Origin: JBOHPP01 sp050731755
Lineage (GTDB): Bacteria > Methylomirabilota > Methylomirabilia > Rokubacteriales > CSP1-6
NCBI GenBank assembly: GCA_050731755.1
Contig: JBOHPP010000049.1
Coordinates: 1 to 9,408 of the forward strand
Reading direction: 5' to 3'
Length of the DNA stretch: 9,408 nt
This document shows positions 1 through 6,144 of the stretch, piece after piece. The notes beneath the pieces are model-generated. The model did no database searches, was not told the origin of the DNA, and worked only from the letters and a program-made list of their open reading frames with translations. Position 1 is the first letter of the stretch, and each line of letters opens with the position of its first letter. The translations under genes and the position numbers were made by a program.

Positions 1-49
1 CGGAGCCGAGGATGGCCGCCCAGAAGACCCAGCGCAGCAGACGGGTCAC
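1..49 (-). CDS. 5' end of a leftward gene with signal-peptide/membrane-anchor-like N-terminus (partial)
   Basis: Reading leftward from a GTG at 49, the only visible codons give VTRLLRWVFWAAILGS, running off the left edge. Two arginines followed by a hydrophobic run (WVFWAAIL) are typical of an uncleaved membrane anchor or a signal peptide. No good Shine-Dalgarno sequence precedes the GTG; an AT-richer patch around 80-90 could hold its promoter. It diverges from the epimerase fragment on the other strand. Only 16 codons are visible, so the product cannot be named and the start is tentative. Confidence 0.35.
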   Translation of the reverse strand, partial: MTRLLRWVFWAAILGS

Positions 50-93
50 CGGAGCAAGAGTACCGCAGCCCCCGGTGAGGTAGTATCACCGCG

Positions 94-648
94 ATGAGCG
101 GGCGCCGACCGATCGTCCGGCAAGACCCCGACCGGTTCACGTACTGGCCCACGCGCCTTGATCGCGGTGGCGAGGTCCTCGCGCCCGGAGAGCCGAACGA
201 TCCCGTGCAGATCATCGACGCGCGCGACCTCGCCGAGTGGACTATCCGCATGGTGGAGCAGGGCGACGTCGGCATCTACAACGCCACCGGTCCCGCCTCG
301 GCCCTCACCCTCTCTCAGATGCTCGACGGCATTCGCACCGTGACGTCCGTGCCCGCGACGTTCACGTGGGTCCCCGCCGAGTTTCTGCGGGGGCACAATG
401 TGCGCGAGTGGTCCGACATGCCGGTCTGGGTCCCGCCACGCCCGGACAAGGCGGGGTTCCTGCGCGTGAGCATCGGCCGCGCCCTGGCCAAGGGCCTCAC
501 CTTCCGCCCCCTCGCCGTCACCGCGCGCGACACCCTGGCGTGGCACAAGTCCCGGCCGCCGGAGCGCCAGCAGAATCTGCGCGCCGGCTTGACGCTGGAG
601 CGTGAGAAGGCGGTGCTCGCCGCCTGGCCCGCGCGCTCCAGCCGGTAG
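94..648 (+). pseudogene. C-terminal half of an NAD-dependent epimerase/dehydratase (SDR), N-terminally truncated
   Basis: The 184-residue reading frame matches, from memory, the C-terminal substrate-binding half of extended-SDR NAD-dependent epimerase/dehydratase proteins (usually about 330 residues). Family-like stretches are RFTYWPTRLDRGGEVLAPG (about 14-32), the IIDARDLAEWTIRMVE segment, GIYNATGP (about 61-68), a tryptophan/proline stretch WSDMPVWVPPRPDKAGF, and LAVTARDTLAWHKSRP near the end. The Rossmann fold with its GxxGxxG NAD motif and the catalytic YxxxK are absent. The frame is closed by a TGA at 76-78, and the bases upstream encode nothing like the missing half, so the gene is decapitated rather than cut by the window edge. 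The ATG at 94 lacks a clear Shine-Dalgarno site. The stop codon abuts hairpin-repeat copy A. The fragment might still be translated, but it could not bind NAD. Confidence 0.72.
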
Positions 649-694
649 AACGGGGAGGTTTGGAGGGGGTGGCCGCTGCCCCCTCCAACTTCAC
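648..694. repeat. 47-bp palindromic intergenic repeat, copy A
   Basis: This element has a GGGGAGGTT-type leader, a hairpin core at 660-688 (10 perfect pairs TTGGAGGGGG/CCCCCTCCAA, plus a T/G pair closing a 7-base GGCCGCT loop) and a CTTCAC tail. It matches copies B (6068-6114) and C (6864-6910, inverted) at about 44 of 47 positions. It starts on the last base of the epimerase stop codon and lies in the 71-bp gap between two convergent genes, where a transcript from either side would fold into a strong hairpin. No U-tract follows, so it is not a classical intrinsic terminator. Confidence 0.85.
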
Positions 695-719
695 AATCGC
701 CGTCGAGGCTCCTCCGCTG

Positions 720-2399
720 TTACAGCGCGTCCGGCGCGGCGGCGATCTGGTCCAGATCCGGGCGACTGTACGAGCCCAGGCTCCGGAAGTCGAGGTCGAC
801 GTAGTTCTTGACCCACCGCATGGCGATCTTCACCGCCTTGCGGTAGCGCTCGGTCGCCTCCGGCCCTGGCTTGGACAGGCGCAAGATGTCCTCGACCTCC
901 TCGTGGAGCAGGCGCTTGACCAGCGCGGTGTCGTGCGGCTCGCCGGGCCCCTCGGTGGGCCGGGCGCGGTGGCGGATGCGCTGAGCGATCTGGGCCACCG
1001 ACATGCGGCCGGTGGCGAGGTCTTCCATGAGCGCGGGATGGACGCCGGGCTTGCCGGCCAGGCTGTCGATGCCCTTGGCCCCGCGCCCGTTGAGCCAGCC
1101 CTCGACGTACTCGATCACCATCCGCGTATTCCGCCGGGTGCCCTCCAGCGTGATCGGGCCCTGGGGCACTTCGATGCGCACGGGATAGCGGTCGGGATCC
1201 GCCATCTCGCGCGTGGGTCTCCAGCTGGCGGCCCGCAGTTTCTTGAACGGATCGGCCGCCGTCTTCATGTGGAAGATGTGGGCGACCCAGCCGCGGACGA
1301 AGCCTTGACGGGCCTCCCACTCCTTGTCGGCGTGGATGGCCTCGGCGGCCGCGCGGTTGACCTGGGGATCGGGGTTGGGCAGCGCTGTGGCCATGCCGCC
1401 GATGGGGACGGCGCCGCGCTTGAGGCAGATGGCTACCAGGCGGCGGAAGATGTCGGCCAGAAACGGCGTCGTCTTGATGTCCACGCCGAAGCGGTCGGGC
1501 CACACCGCTGCGGGGTCGGCCATCACGTACTCGAAGATCGATGCCTTGAGATCCCAGCGGGCGGCATTGAGCCCGGCCGCGTAGGGGCCGAGCTCGTAGA
1601 GCATCTCTTCCATCTCGTACACGCAGGGCAACGACTCCACCAGCACCACGGCCCGGATGACGGCGTCCCTCAGCCAGGGCAGGCGCTCGCGGCTCGCGTC
1701 GAAGAGGTCGCGGTAGAGGCGGGCTTCGGGCGCGAACTCCAGCTTGGGCAGGTAGAAATAGATGCCCTGACCGCGCTCGGCCTGGCCCCGGCCGGCATGA
1801 AAGAGGGTGAGGGCGGTGCCCAGGACGGCCGCGTTCACCGGCCGGCCATCGATGGTGAACTCCGGCTCGGGCAGGTGGATGCCGCGCTCGCGGTGCATGA
1901 AGAAGGGCAGCTCGCCCTCGGCGATCCGGTACTGCTTGCCCCGCTCGGCGTCGAAGGCGTAGAGCTCGCGCTGGATGGCGGCCAGGCGGTTGTGCGCGGC
2001 CCGCACCGTGTCGACGAGGCGGTGGCCTCCGGAGTCCTCATCGTCGTCGAGGTCGCCCTCGGCGCGCTCGCCTTCGGGGCCGGGATTCAGCGCGTTGATG
2101 AACATGGACGTGATCGAGCAGGGGCCGGAGATCTCGATGCCGGGCTCGAGCAGGTCGGCCGGCACCGGCGGCACGCTCCAGTCGCCACCCCGGGCGGCGC
2201 TCGCCGGCCGATGGCCCGGAAGCACGCCCTGTCTGAGCGCTTTGTCCAGCGCGGCGGCCCGCCGGGCCAGCAGCTCGCCGATGCGCGGCGTGAAGCGGTC
2301 GTGGAGCGCGACCAGGTAGTCCAGGAACGTCGGGGTAAACAGCTCCGCGGCGCCGTCGACGGGCGTCCAGCGCACACGGGCCGCCGTGGAACCTGCCAT
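720..2399 (-). CDS. aceB: Malate synthase A
   Basis: Malate synthase condenses glyoxylate and acetyl-CoA to malate and CoA in the cytoplasm (glyoxylate shunt or other glyoxylate-producing routes). The 559-residue product is close to the usual A-type length (about 530-550). Visible signatures are INALN (about 101-105), the catalytic-arginine region RERGIHLPE (Arg about 172), GIYFYLPKLE (about 212-221), VESLPCVYEMEE with the Mg ligand Glu about 255, the family signature GLNAARWD with Asp about 283, and LMEDLATG with the likely catalytic Asp about 460. After ARWD the sequence reads LKASIFEYV instead of the common YIFS, and the segment after INALN is acidic (LDDDEDSGGHRLVDT) instead of the usual ADFEDxxSPTW, so this is a divergent clade. 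The start is the ATG at 2399 because AAGGAG lies 6 bases upstream; an upstream in-frame ATG at 2468 lacks support. No isocitrate lyase gene is visible. Confidence 0.95.
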   Translation of the reverse strand: MAGSTAARVRWTPVDGAAELFTPTFLDYLVALHDRFTPRIGELLARRAAALDKALRQGVLPGHRPASAARGGDWSVPPVPADLLEPGIEISGPCSITSMFINALNPGPEGERAEGDLDDDEDSGGHRLVDTVRAAHNRLAAIQRELYAFDAERGKQYRIAEGELPFFMHRERGIHLPEPEFTIDGRPVNAAVLGTALTLFHAGRGQAERGQGIYFYLPKLEFAPEARLYRDLFDASRERLPWLRDAVIRAVVLVESLPCVYEMEEMLYELGPYAAGLNAARWDLKASIFEYVMADPAAVWPDRFGVDIKTTPFLADIFRRLVAICLKRGAVPIGGMATALPNPDPQVNRAAAEAIHADKEWEARQGFVRGWVAHIFHMKTAADPFKKLRAASWRPTREMADPDRYPVRIEVPQGPITLEGTRRNTRMVIEYVEGWLNGRGAKGIDSLAGKPGVHPALMEDLATGRMSVAQIAQRIRHRARPTEGPGEPHDTALVKRLLHEEVEDILRLSKPGPEATERYRKAVKIAMRWVKNYVDLDFRSLGSYSRPDLDQIAAAPDAL

Positions 2400-2458
2400 G
2401 AGTCGCTCCTTCGTCTGCGGAGGGTTGCCGGGCCCGGCCTCGGCGGTGGAGCCGATTT

Positions 2459-2487
2459 TTTTTCGCATGGCGGCCGGGTAGTGTCAA
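2459..2487 (-). promoter_or_regulatory. Candidate sigma-70 promoter for aceB
   Basis: Reading leftward, a perfect TTGACA (2487 to 2482) is followed after 17 bases by GAAAAA, the start of an 8-A run (the T-run at 2456-2463 on the plus strand). The -35 is consensus; the -10 is weak (3 of 6 matches). It would place a start site about 50 bases before the aceB ATG. The A-run is conspicuous in this GC-rich divergent gap and may also bend DNA. Inferred from sequence only. Confidence 0.4.
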
Positions 2488-2522
2488 TGGCAGAATGCGG
2501 CCCTGCACCGAGGAGGATCGCC

Positions 2523-2834
2523 ATGGCGACCGTGCTGTTCGTCGTCAAAGCCACCATCACCAAGGACCGGGAGGAAGCGTTCAATCGCTGGTACAACGAG
2601 GAGCACGTGCCCCAGTTTCTGCAATTCAAGGGCGCGGTGAGCGCGCGGCGCTATCGCGCCATCATGGGCGAGGACACCTACCAGTACATGGCCGTCTACG
2701 AGCTGCGGGACGAAGCAACGTTCCGCCGCCTGATGGACTCCGAGCACATGAAGCAGCTCCGTGCCGAGTACGACGCCAACTTCGGCGCGGTCAGCGAGCG
2801 CGCGCGCTTCGCCTACACCCAGGTGTTTCCCTAG
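2523..2834 (+). CDS. EthD/DUF4286-like small dimeric alpha-beta barrel protein
   Basis: The 103-residue product begins MATVLFVVKATITKDREEAFNRWYNEEHVPQFL. A first beta strand, then a helix containing FNRWYNEEHVP, is characteristic of EthD/DUF4286-type proteins with the ferredoxin-like dimeric alpha-beta barrel fold. The rest fits: ARRYRA strand, YQYMAVYELRDE strand, helix TFRRLMDSEHMKQLRAEYD, then a final strand ending FAYTQVFP. No signal peptide or membrane segment is present. Start choice is firm: AGGAGG at 2511-2516 lies 6 bases before the ATG. It is the first gene of a rightward trio and diverges from aceB across about 120 bases. Members of this fold include oxygenases and small-molecule-binding proteins; the substrate cannot be read from sequence. 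Confidence 0.85.
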   Translation: MATVLFVVKATITKDREEAFNRWYNEEHVPQFLQFKGAVSARRYRAIMGEDTYQYMAVYELRDEATFRRLMDSEHMKQLRAEYDANFGAVSERARFAYTQVFP

Positions 2835-2838
2835 ACCG

Positions 2839-3234
2839 GTGCGCCGGTTCCGCGGCCTCGGCCACGGTCGCCAGACGCGTCGGACGCTCGACCGCGGTGG
2901 CGTCGGCCCGGCGGCGCGACTCAACGAGACGCTCGCGCAGTGGCCCGGCGTCCGGATCACGCCCATGTTCGGCCGCTGGGGCTACTTCATCGGTCCCCGC
3001 CTGTTCGCCTGCTATCCCGTGCGTCCCAAGCAGCGGGACCTCTGGATCCATCTGGCCGCCCACGACCAGCGACGGGCGCTGGCTGACCCCCGCATCCGGC
3101 CCCACCGCCGTTTCTCCGGCAAGGGCTGGGTCGAGTTGAACGTCGACGAGACCGGCGATGTGAGCCTGGCGCTGCGCTGGCTGCGCCAGGCCTACACGAC
3201 CGCGCGCAATTCCAAGGAGGATCCCCATGCCTGA
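2839..3234 (+). CDS. Small alpha/beta protein, possibly DUF5519 (luciferase-like domain) family
   Basis: The frame is open well upstream, but the only non-overlapping start codon is the GTG at 2839, four bases after the previous stop, giving 131 residues. There is no good Shine-Dalgarno, so initiation may depend on coupling to the upstream gene. The first 24 residues are arginine/glycine-rich and look unlike a folded domain. The conserved-looking body runs from LNETLAQWPGV (about 28-38) through MFGRWGYFIGPRLFACYP, DLWIHLAAHDQRRALADP, PHRRFSGKGWVELNV and DVSLALRWLRQAYTTA. The PHxxFxxxGWVxL strand and the closing xDVxxALxWLRxAY helix recall DUF5519 proteins; a TfoX/YjbR-like fold is an alternative. 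Function is unknown. It overlaps the next gene by 8 bases. The true N-terminus may be shorter or altered by an old frameshift. Confidence 0.6.
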   Translation: MRRFRGLGHGRQTRRTLDRGGVGPAARLNETLAQWPGVRITPMFGRWGYFIGPRLFACYPVRPKQRDLWIHLAAHDQRRALADPRIRPHRRFSGKGWVELNVDETGDVSLALRWLRQAYTTARNSKEDPHA

Positions 3235-3529
3235 CCTGCTCACCGTCGTGGCTAAGCTTCGCGCCAAGCCGGGCCGCGAAACGGAGCTGGAGGCGCTGCT
3301 CAAGCGGCAGGTGAAGGCGGTGCGCAGCAACGAGCCCGACTGCCTGGTGTACCGGCTCCACCGCCTCACTCAGGATGCGACCGTGTTCCTGTTCTACGAG
3401 CAGTACCGTTCGGAGGCCGCCTTCGACGCTCATCGCAAGGCCGCGCACCTGGCGGCGTTCCAGAGCGAGCGCAAGGACCTGGTGGCCGGCCCGGCCGAAG
3501 TGGAGATCTACCGCGGGCTGACCGACTGA
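3227..3529 (+). CDS. ABM-domain putative quinol monooxygenase (YgiN-like)
   Basis: The 100-residue product fits an antibiotic biosynthesis monooxygenase (ABM) domain. The first strand LLTVVAKLRAKPGRETELEALLKRQVKAVRSNEPDCLVYRLHR is followed by TVFLFYEQYRSEAAFDAHRKAAHLAAFQ, the usual strand-helix pattern with the YExYxSxxAFDAHxxxxHL motif (His at about 69 and 73), and the last strand AEVEIYRGL. Family members (e.g. E. coli YgiN) are cofactor-independent oxygenases acting on quinol-like compounds, or stress-related proteins of the same fold. Start choice is strong: AAGGAGG (3214-3220) sits 6 bases before the ATG. The 8-base overlap with the upstream gene indicates one transcript and translational coupling. 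The first and third genes of this trio share the dimeric alpha-beta barrel type, so a joint role in handling a small aromatic or quinone substrate is plausible but inferred. Confidence 0.9.
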   Translation: MPDLLTVVAKLRAKPGRETELEALLKRQVKAVRSNEPDCLVYRLHRLTQDATVFLFYEQYRSEAAFDAHRKAAHLAAFQSERKDLVAGPAEVEIYRGLTD

Positions 3530-3572
3530 CCGACCGGGCCCTCTCGGCGTATATAAAGGAAGCGCCTGACGC

Positions 3573-3590
3573 CTAGTGCGTTTGCACTAG
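3573..3590. terminator. Perfect 7-bp hairpin between convergent genes, possible bidirectional terminator
   Basis: CTAGTGC (3573-3579) and GCACTAG (3584-3590) form a perfect 7-bp stem around a GTTT loop in the 76-bp gap between the ABM gene (ends 3529) and the permease gene (ends 3606 on the other strand). Location in a convergent gap suggests transcription termination or 3'-end protection. Neither strand has a U-tract directly after the stem, so a factor-dependent terminator or a protein-binding palindrome is equally possible. The gap also carries an AT-rich patch, GTATATAAAGG (3549-3559). Confidence 0.35.
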
Positions 3591-3605
3591 AGGTCCCTCG
3601 ACTCT

Positions 3606-4862
3606 CTAGCGAGCCTCCGCCGCGACCGCCACCCGGCGGGCGTCGGCCTCGATACGGTCGATCCGCACCAGCGGAACCAGGAGCCAGGTGAGCGCGGTCA
3701 GGGCCGCCGAGATCAACACGAGGGGCGTGAAGCCGAAGACATCGTAGAGGCGCGCCCCCACGTTCTGCGAGAGCTGGGTGCCGGCGTTGTACACGGACAT
3801 CAGCAGCGCGAAGAAAGTGGCCTCCACCCGGGGCGGGCAGGCCTTGGCGGCCAGATCGAGGAATGCCAGCTGGACGAGCATCGCCACCGCGCCGAAGAGA
3901 ATCTGGATGAGGACGGCCGAGAGAGGGTCGCGGTAGAGGAGGTAGGCCAGCGTGCTGATGACGCTGGCCCCGATCATGGCCACGATGACCTGTTTGAGCC
4001 GGACCCGGCGCGACAGCGGCGCGTAGATGATCGCCCCCATCATGGCTGCCGCGTAGAAGACCGAGTCGAGTGCGCCGATGAACTCCTGGCTGAACTTGAG
4101 GACGTCCGTCTGGTAGTAGACGAAGGCCGGGCCGAAGGAAGGGCTGAACGCATAGAAGAAGATGAAGCCGGCAACGAGCCAGACCGTGCGGTCGCCCATC
4201 GCCGCGCGGATCGCCCGCCACGTCTGGCGGACCGCCTCCCGGTCGGCCGGCGCCGGACGCTCATCGATGAAGCGCAGACCCATCATCAGACTGACCAACG
4301 GAAAACAGGCGGCGATGGCGAACGCGGCGGTCAGGTTTCGGGCCCCGGCCAGCTGGCCGCCGAGCACGCCGACCAGGACCGATGAGGCCGTGATGCTCGC
4401 CCACTGGACCGACTGAAAGGCGCCGGTGAGCCCGCGGGGCCGGCCGGTCTCGACCATGACCGCGTCGGTGAGGACGTCGGTGAAGGCGAGCCCCAGGCCC
4501 ATGGTGGTGAAGAGGATCGCCATGGGCCAATACGGATGCTCGGTGAGCAGGGCCAGCGCCGCGCCGGCCATGGCCGCCAGCGACGTGGTCAGCAGGAAGT
4601 AGCTCTTGCGGCGGCGGCCCCACAGCGGCACGAAGTCGGAGACGAGCCCGTAGATCGGCTTGATGAGCCAGGGGATCGTGCTCATCAGGAGAAAGTCGGC
4701 GACCTGGCCGGCCGAGAGCCCGCGCTCCTTGAGGACGATGGTGATCGTCTGGTTCGGCAGGTACCAGATGCCCTGGGCGAAATAGACCACGCCGAAGAGG
4801 AGAGCGAGGCGCTGGGCCTCGGCGGTCTGAAAGGGATGCAGCCGCCGGATCCGCTCGAGCAT
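3606..4862 (-). CDS. BT1-family (folate/biopterin transporter-like) MFS permease
   Basis: The 418-residue integral membrane protein has about 12 hydrophobic segments and no signal peptide, typical of the major facilitator superfamily. The first loop GLSAGQVADFLLMSTIPWLIKPIYGLVSDFVPLWGRRRKSY (residues about 48-88, shown in the pieces KPIYGLVSDFVPLWGRRRKSY and before) matches the BT1 pattern of proline-tryptophan, KPxYGLxSD and GRRRxxY. EATFFALLMSVYNAG (about 347-361) is the BT1-like segment of the C-terminal half. BT1 members in trypanosomatids, plants and cyanobacteria carry folates or biopterin; most bacterial members have no assigned substrate. The ATG at 4862 gives a natural N-terminus (MLERIRRLHPF) but lacks a good Shine-Dalgarno site. 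It diverges from the molybdopterin oxidoreductase remnant with almost no space between the starts. Confidence 0.85.
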   Translation of the reverse strand: MLERIRRLHPFQTAEAQRLALLFGVVYFAQGIWYLPNQTITIVLKERGLSAGQVADFLLMSTIPWLIKPIYGLVSDFVPLWGRRRKSYFLLTTSLAAMAGAALALLTEHPYWPMAILFTTMGLGLAFTDVLTDAVMVETGRPRGLTGAFQSVQWASITASSVLVGVLGGQLAGARNLTAAFAIAACFPLVSLMMGLRFIDERPAPADREAVRQTWRAIRAAMGDRTVWLVAGFIFFYAFSPSFGPAFVYYQTDVLKFSQEFIGALDSVFYAAAMMGAIIYAPLSRRVRLKQVIVAMIGASVISTLAYLLYRDPLSAVLIQILFGAVAMLVQLAFLDLAAKACPPRVEATFFALLMSVYNAGTQLSQNVGARLYDVFGFTPLVLISAALTALTWLLVPLVRIDRIEADARRVAVAAEAR

Positions 4863-4870
4863 TCCGCGCC

Positions 4871-5807
4871 ATGATACTGTATCGGCCGATGCTGTCGGTC
4901 TGCCCTCATGATTGTCCTTCCGCCTGCAGCCTGGTGGTGAGGGTAGAGGACGGCCGACTGCTCGAAGTCACCGGCAATCCCGACCATTCCTTCACCCAGG
5001 GCGTGATCTGCGGCAAGGTCCGCGCCTACGCCGAACGCGTCCACTCCCCCCTGCGCGTGCTGCACCCGCTGCGCCGGGTCGGCGCTAAGGGCGAAGGGCG
5101 GTTCGAGCGGATCTCCTGGGAGGCGGCCATCGCCGAGATCGCCGACCGCTCTAGTGCTGCCGGCGGCTGGCCTTGCCGGCCCTGCCACCGCCGGGTGAGG
5201 CCAGGCCGAACTGGGAAGTCTTCGGGATGCTGGCCCGGGCCCTCGGCGTGGCCGAGGCGCACTACGCGAAGTCGCCCGAGCAGCTGATCCGGGGGTTCCT
5301 GGCGGCCGGCGACGAGACCGTGCGCGGCATCACGTACGAGCGCTTGAGGGCCGAACGCTCCGTCCGCGTGAACCTGCCGCGCCCGTACCTCCCGTTCGCT
5401 GACGGCGCCGACGCCGTCGGGGAAGGTGGAGTTCTACTCCGAGGCGCTGGCCGCGCGCGGTGCATCGTGCCGCCCAACCGCTTCTTCCTGAACTCCTCCT
5501 TCAGCCAGTCCCAGCGGTTGAAAGCCGGCAGGGCACGCCCACCGTGCTGATCGCCCCAGACGATGCCGGCCGCCGCGGCGTCCGGGATGGCGAGGGAGTG
5601 CGGGTCTTCAATGATCGGGGCTCGGTACGCTTGACGGCGCGGGTCACCGACGCCACGCGCCCGGGAGTCGTGGTCATCGAAGGGATCTGGTGGCACCGCT
5701 TCCATCCGGGCGGCCAGGGCGTCAACGTTCTCACCAGCGATCGCGTGACCGATATGGGCAACGGCCCCGCTTTTCACTCCAACCTGGTCGAGGTCGCGCC
5801 CATCTGA
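4871..5807 (+). pseudogene. Molybdopterin oxidoreductase (DMSO reductase family) remnant with internal deletion and frameshifts
   Basis: The N-terminal piece (about 4889-5150) reads MLSVCPHDCPSACSL, then VEDGRLLEVTGNPDHSFTQGVICGKV, the CxxxCxxxC...C 4Fe-4S site and opening of molybdopterin oxidoreductases. Homology then jumps, in another frame near 5165, to a far C-terminal segment PALPPPGEARPNWEVFGMLARALG and RAERSVRVNLPRPYLPFADG. The frame changes again at about 5411 (TPSGKVEFYSEALAARG), again for VPPNRFFLNSSFSQSQRLKAGR (about 5468-5530), and again from about 5533 (PTVLIAPDDAG... to FHSNLVEVAPI, the molydopterin-dinucleotide binding domain). Family proteins are usually about 650-700 residues; only about 310 codons remain. 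The central catalytic domains are lost, and roughly 20-25 residues also seem missing after ALAARG. It cannot make an active enzyme. The original start may be 4889 or 4871. Confidence 0.88.
4873..4883. promoter_or_regulatory. 11-bp palindrome between divergent starts, possible operator
   Basis: GATAC-T-GTATC is a perfect odd-length palindrome lying just upstream of the permease ATG (4862, leftward) and between the two possible starts (4871 and 4889) of the rightward oxidoreductase remnant. Its AT-rich half-sites stand out from the GC-rich surroundings. It could be a binding site for a dimeric regulator or overlap -10 elements (GATACT rightward). One short palindrome may be chance. Confidence 0.25.
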
Positions 5808-6033
5808 CCGCCGGGCGTATCATGCGAGCGTGCCCGCCCGCGCTCATCCGAGCGGGTGAAGCCGGGGCGGCGCGGCCAGCGCCGTAAGTCGGGGATGGTA
5901 GTGCAAGCCGCAGGACGGCCGCGGGCTGGGCCCGCGCGTCCGCGGCGAGCCTGCGAGAGCCCCCGGCCGCCGTCCTGGATAGCCGCCGGAGTAACGCCCG
6001 GCCGGCGGGTATTCCTTCGGAGGTGCCTCGAGC
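5808..6033. other. Gene-free stretch with nested inverted repeats; possible structured RNA
   Basis: No convincing coding sequence occupies this part of the gap before the TenA-like gene. It holds a 9-bp perfect stem, CAGGACGGC (5911-5919) with GCCGTCCTG (5969-5977). Inside it is a 7-bp hairpin, CGCGGGC/GCCCGCG (5920-5926 and 5930-5936, TGG loop). Next comes a 7-bp stem, CCGCCGG (5983-5989) with CCGGCGG (6002-6008). Further left, CGCTC-ATCC-GAGCG forms a small hairpin near 5841-5854. Segments GTGCCCGCCC (5830-5839), CCAGCGCCGTAAG (5876-5888) and GCAAGCCGCAGGACGGCC (5903-5920) faintly resemble, in order, parts of a cobalamin riboswitch, but the GGGAA and GGTGxxA boxes are not clean. High GC makes chance stems common, so this is a candidate only. 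Confidence 0.3.
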
Positions 6034-6067
6034 GGTTTGGAGGGGGCGCGGTGGTGGCACCCCGCGC
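6034..6067. repeat. Partial hairpin-repeat arm and outer repeat segment left of copy B
   Basis: GGTTTGGAGGGGGC at 6034-6047 repeats exactly the left arm of copy B (6077-6090), 43 bases away, but lacks the right arm of the hairpin. It is followed by CGGTGGTGGCACCCCGCGC, which begins a 32-base segment (6049-6080) matched in inverted orientation at 6937-6968 (30 of 32 positions). This is the outer part of the left flank of the inverted-repeat cassette around the TenA-like gene. Confidence 0.75.
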
Positions 6068-6114
6068 GAATGGGGAGGTTTGGAGGGGGCGGCCGCTGCC
6101 CCCTCCAATTTCAT
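6068..6114. repeat. 47-bp palindromic intergenic repeat, copy B
   Basis: The hairpin core at 6080-6108 has an 11-bp perfect stem (TTGGAGGGGGC/GCCCCCTCCAA) and a GGCCGCT loop, preceded by GAATGGGGAGG and followed by TTTCAT. It is 46 of 47 identical to copy C in inverted orientation on the other side of the TenA-like gene. It ends 18 bases before that gene's AGGAGG, so it lies in the 5' leader, where it could fold in the mRNA and affect transcription or stability. Both strands are equally palindromic in the core, so direction is set only by the leader and tail. Confidence 0.9.
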
Positions 6115-6144
6115 GGACGCCGGCGCTCGAACAGGAGGACGGCC

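Noticed and set aside
660..2834. Very long rightward open frame antisense to aceB joining the EthD-like gene
   Set aside because: It is a GC-skew shadow of malate synthase; only its last 103 codons, from the ATG at 2523 with its own AGGAGG, resemble a real protein.
5151..5157. CTAGTGC at the oxidoreductase deletion junction, matching the 3573-3590 hairpin arm
   Set aside because: A single 7-base match without the opposite arm is not enough to link the junction to that hairpin.
6049..6114. Group II intron 3' end (GCGCGGTGGTGGCACC-like stretch)
   Set aside because: No reverse transcriptase, no recognisable domain V and no intron 5' end; the similarity is limited to short GC-rich words.
6037..6144. 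N-terminal extension of the TenA-like protein through the hairpin repeat (containing GRFGGGGRCPLQ)
   Set aside because: That peptide is just the repeat translated, also seen where copy A is read; the AGGAGG 6 bases before the ATG at 6145 marks the true start.
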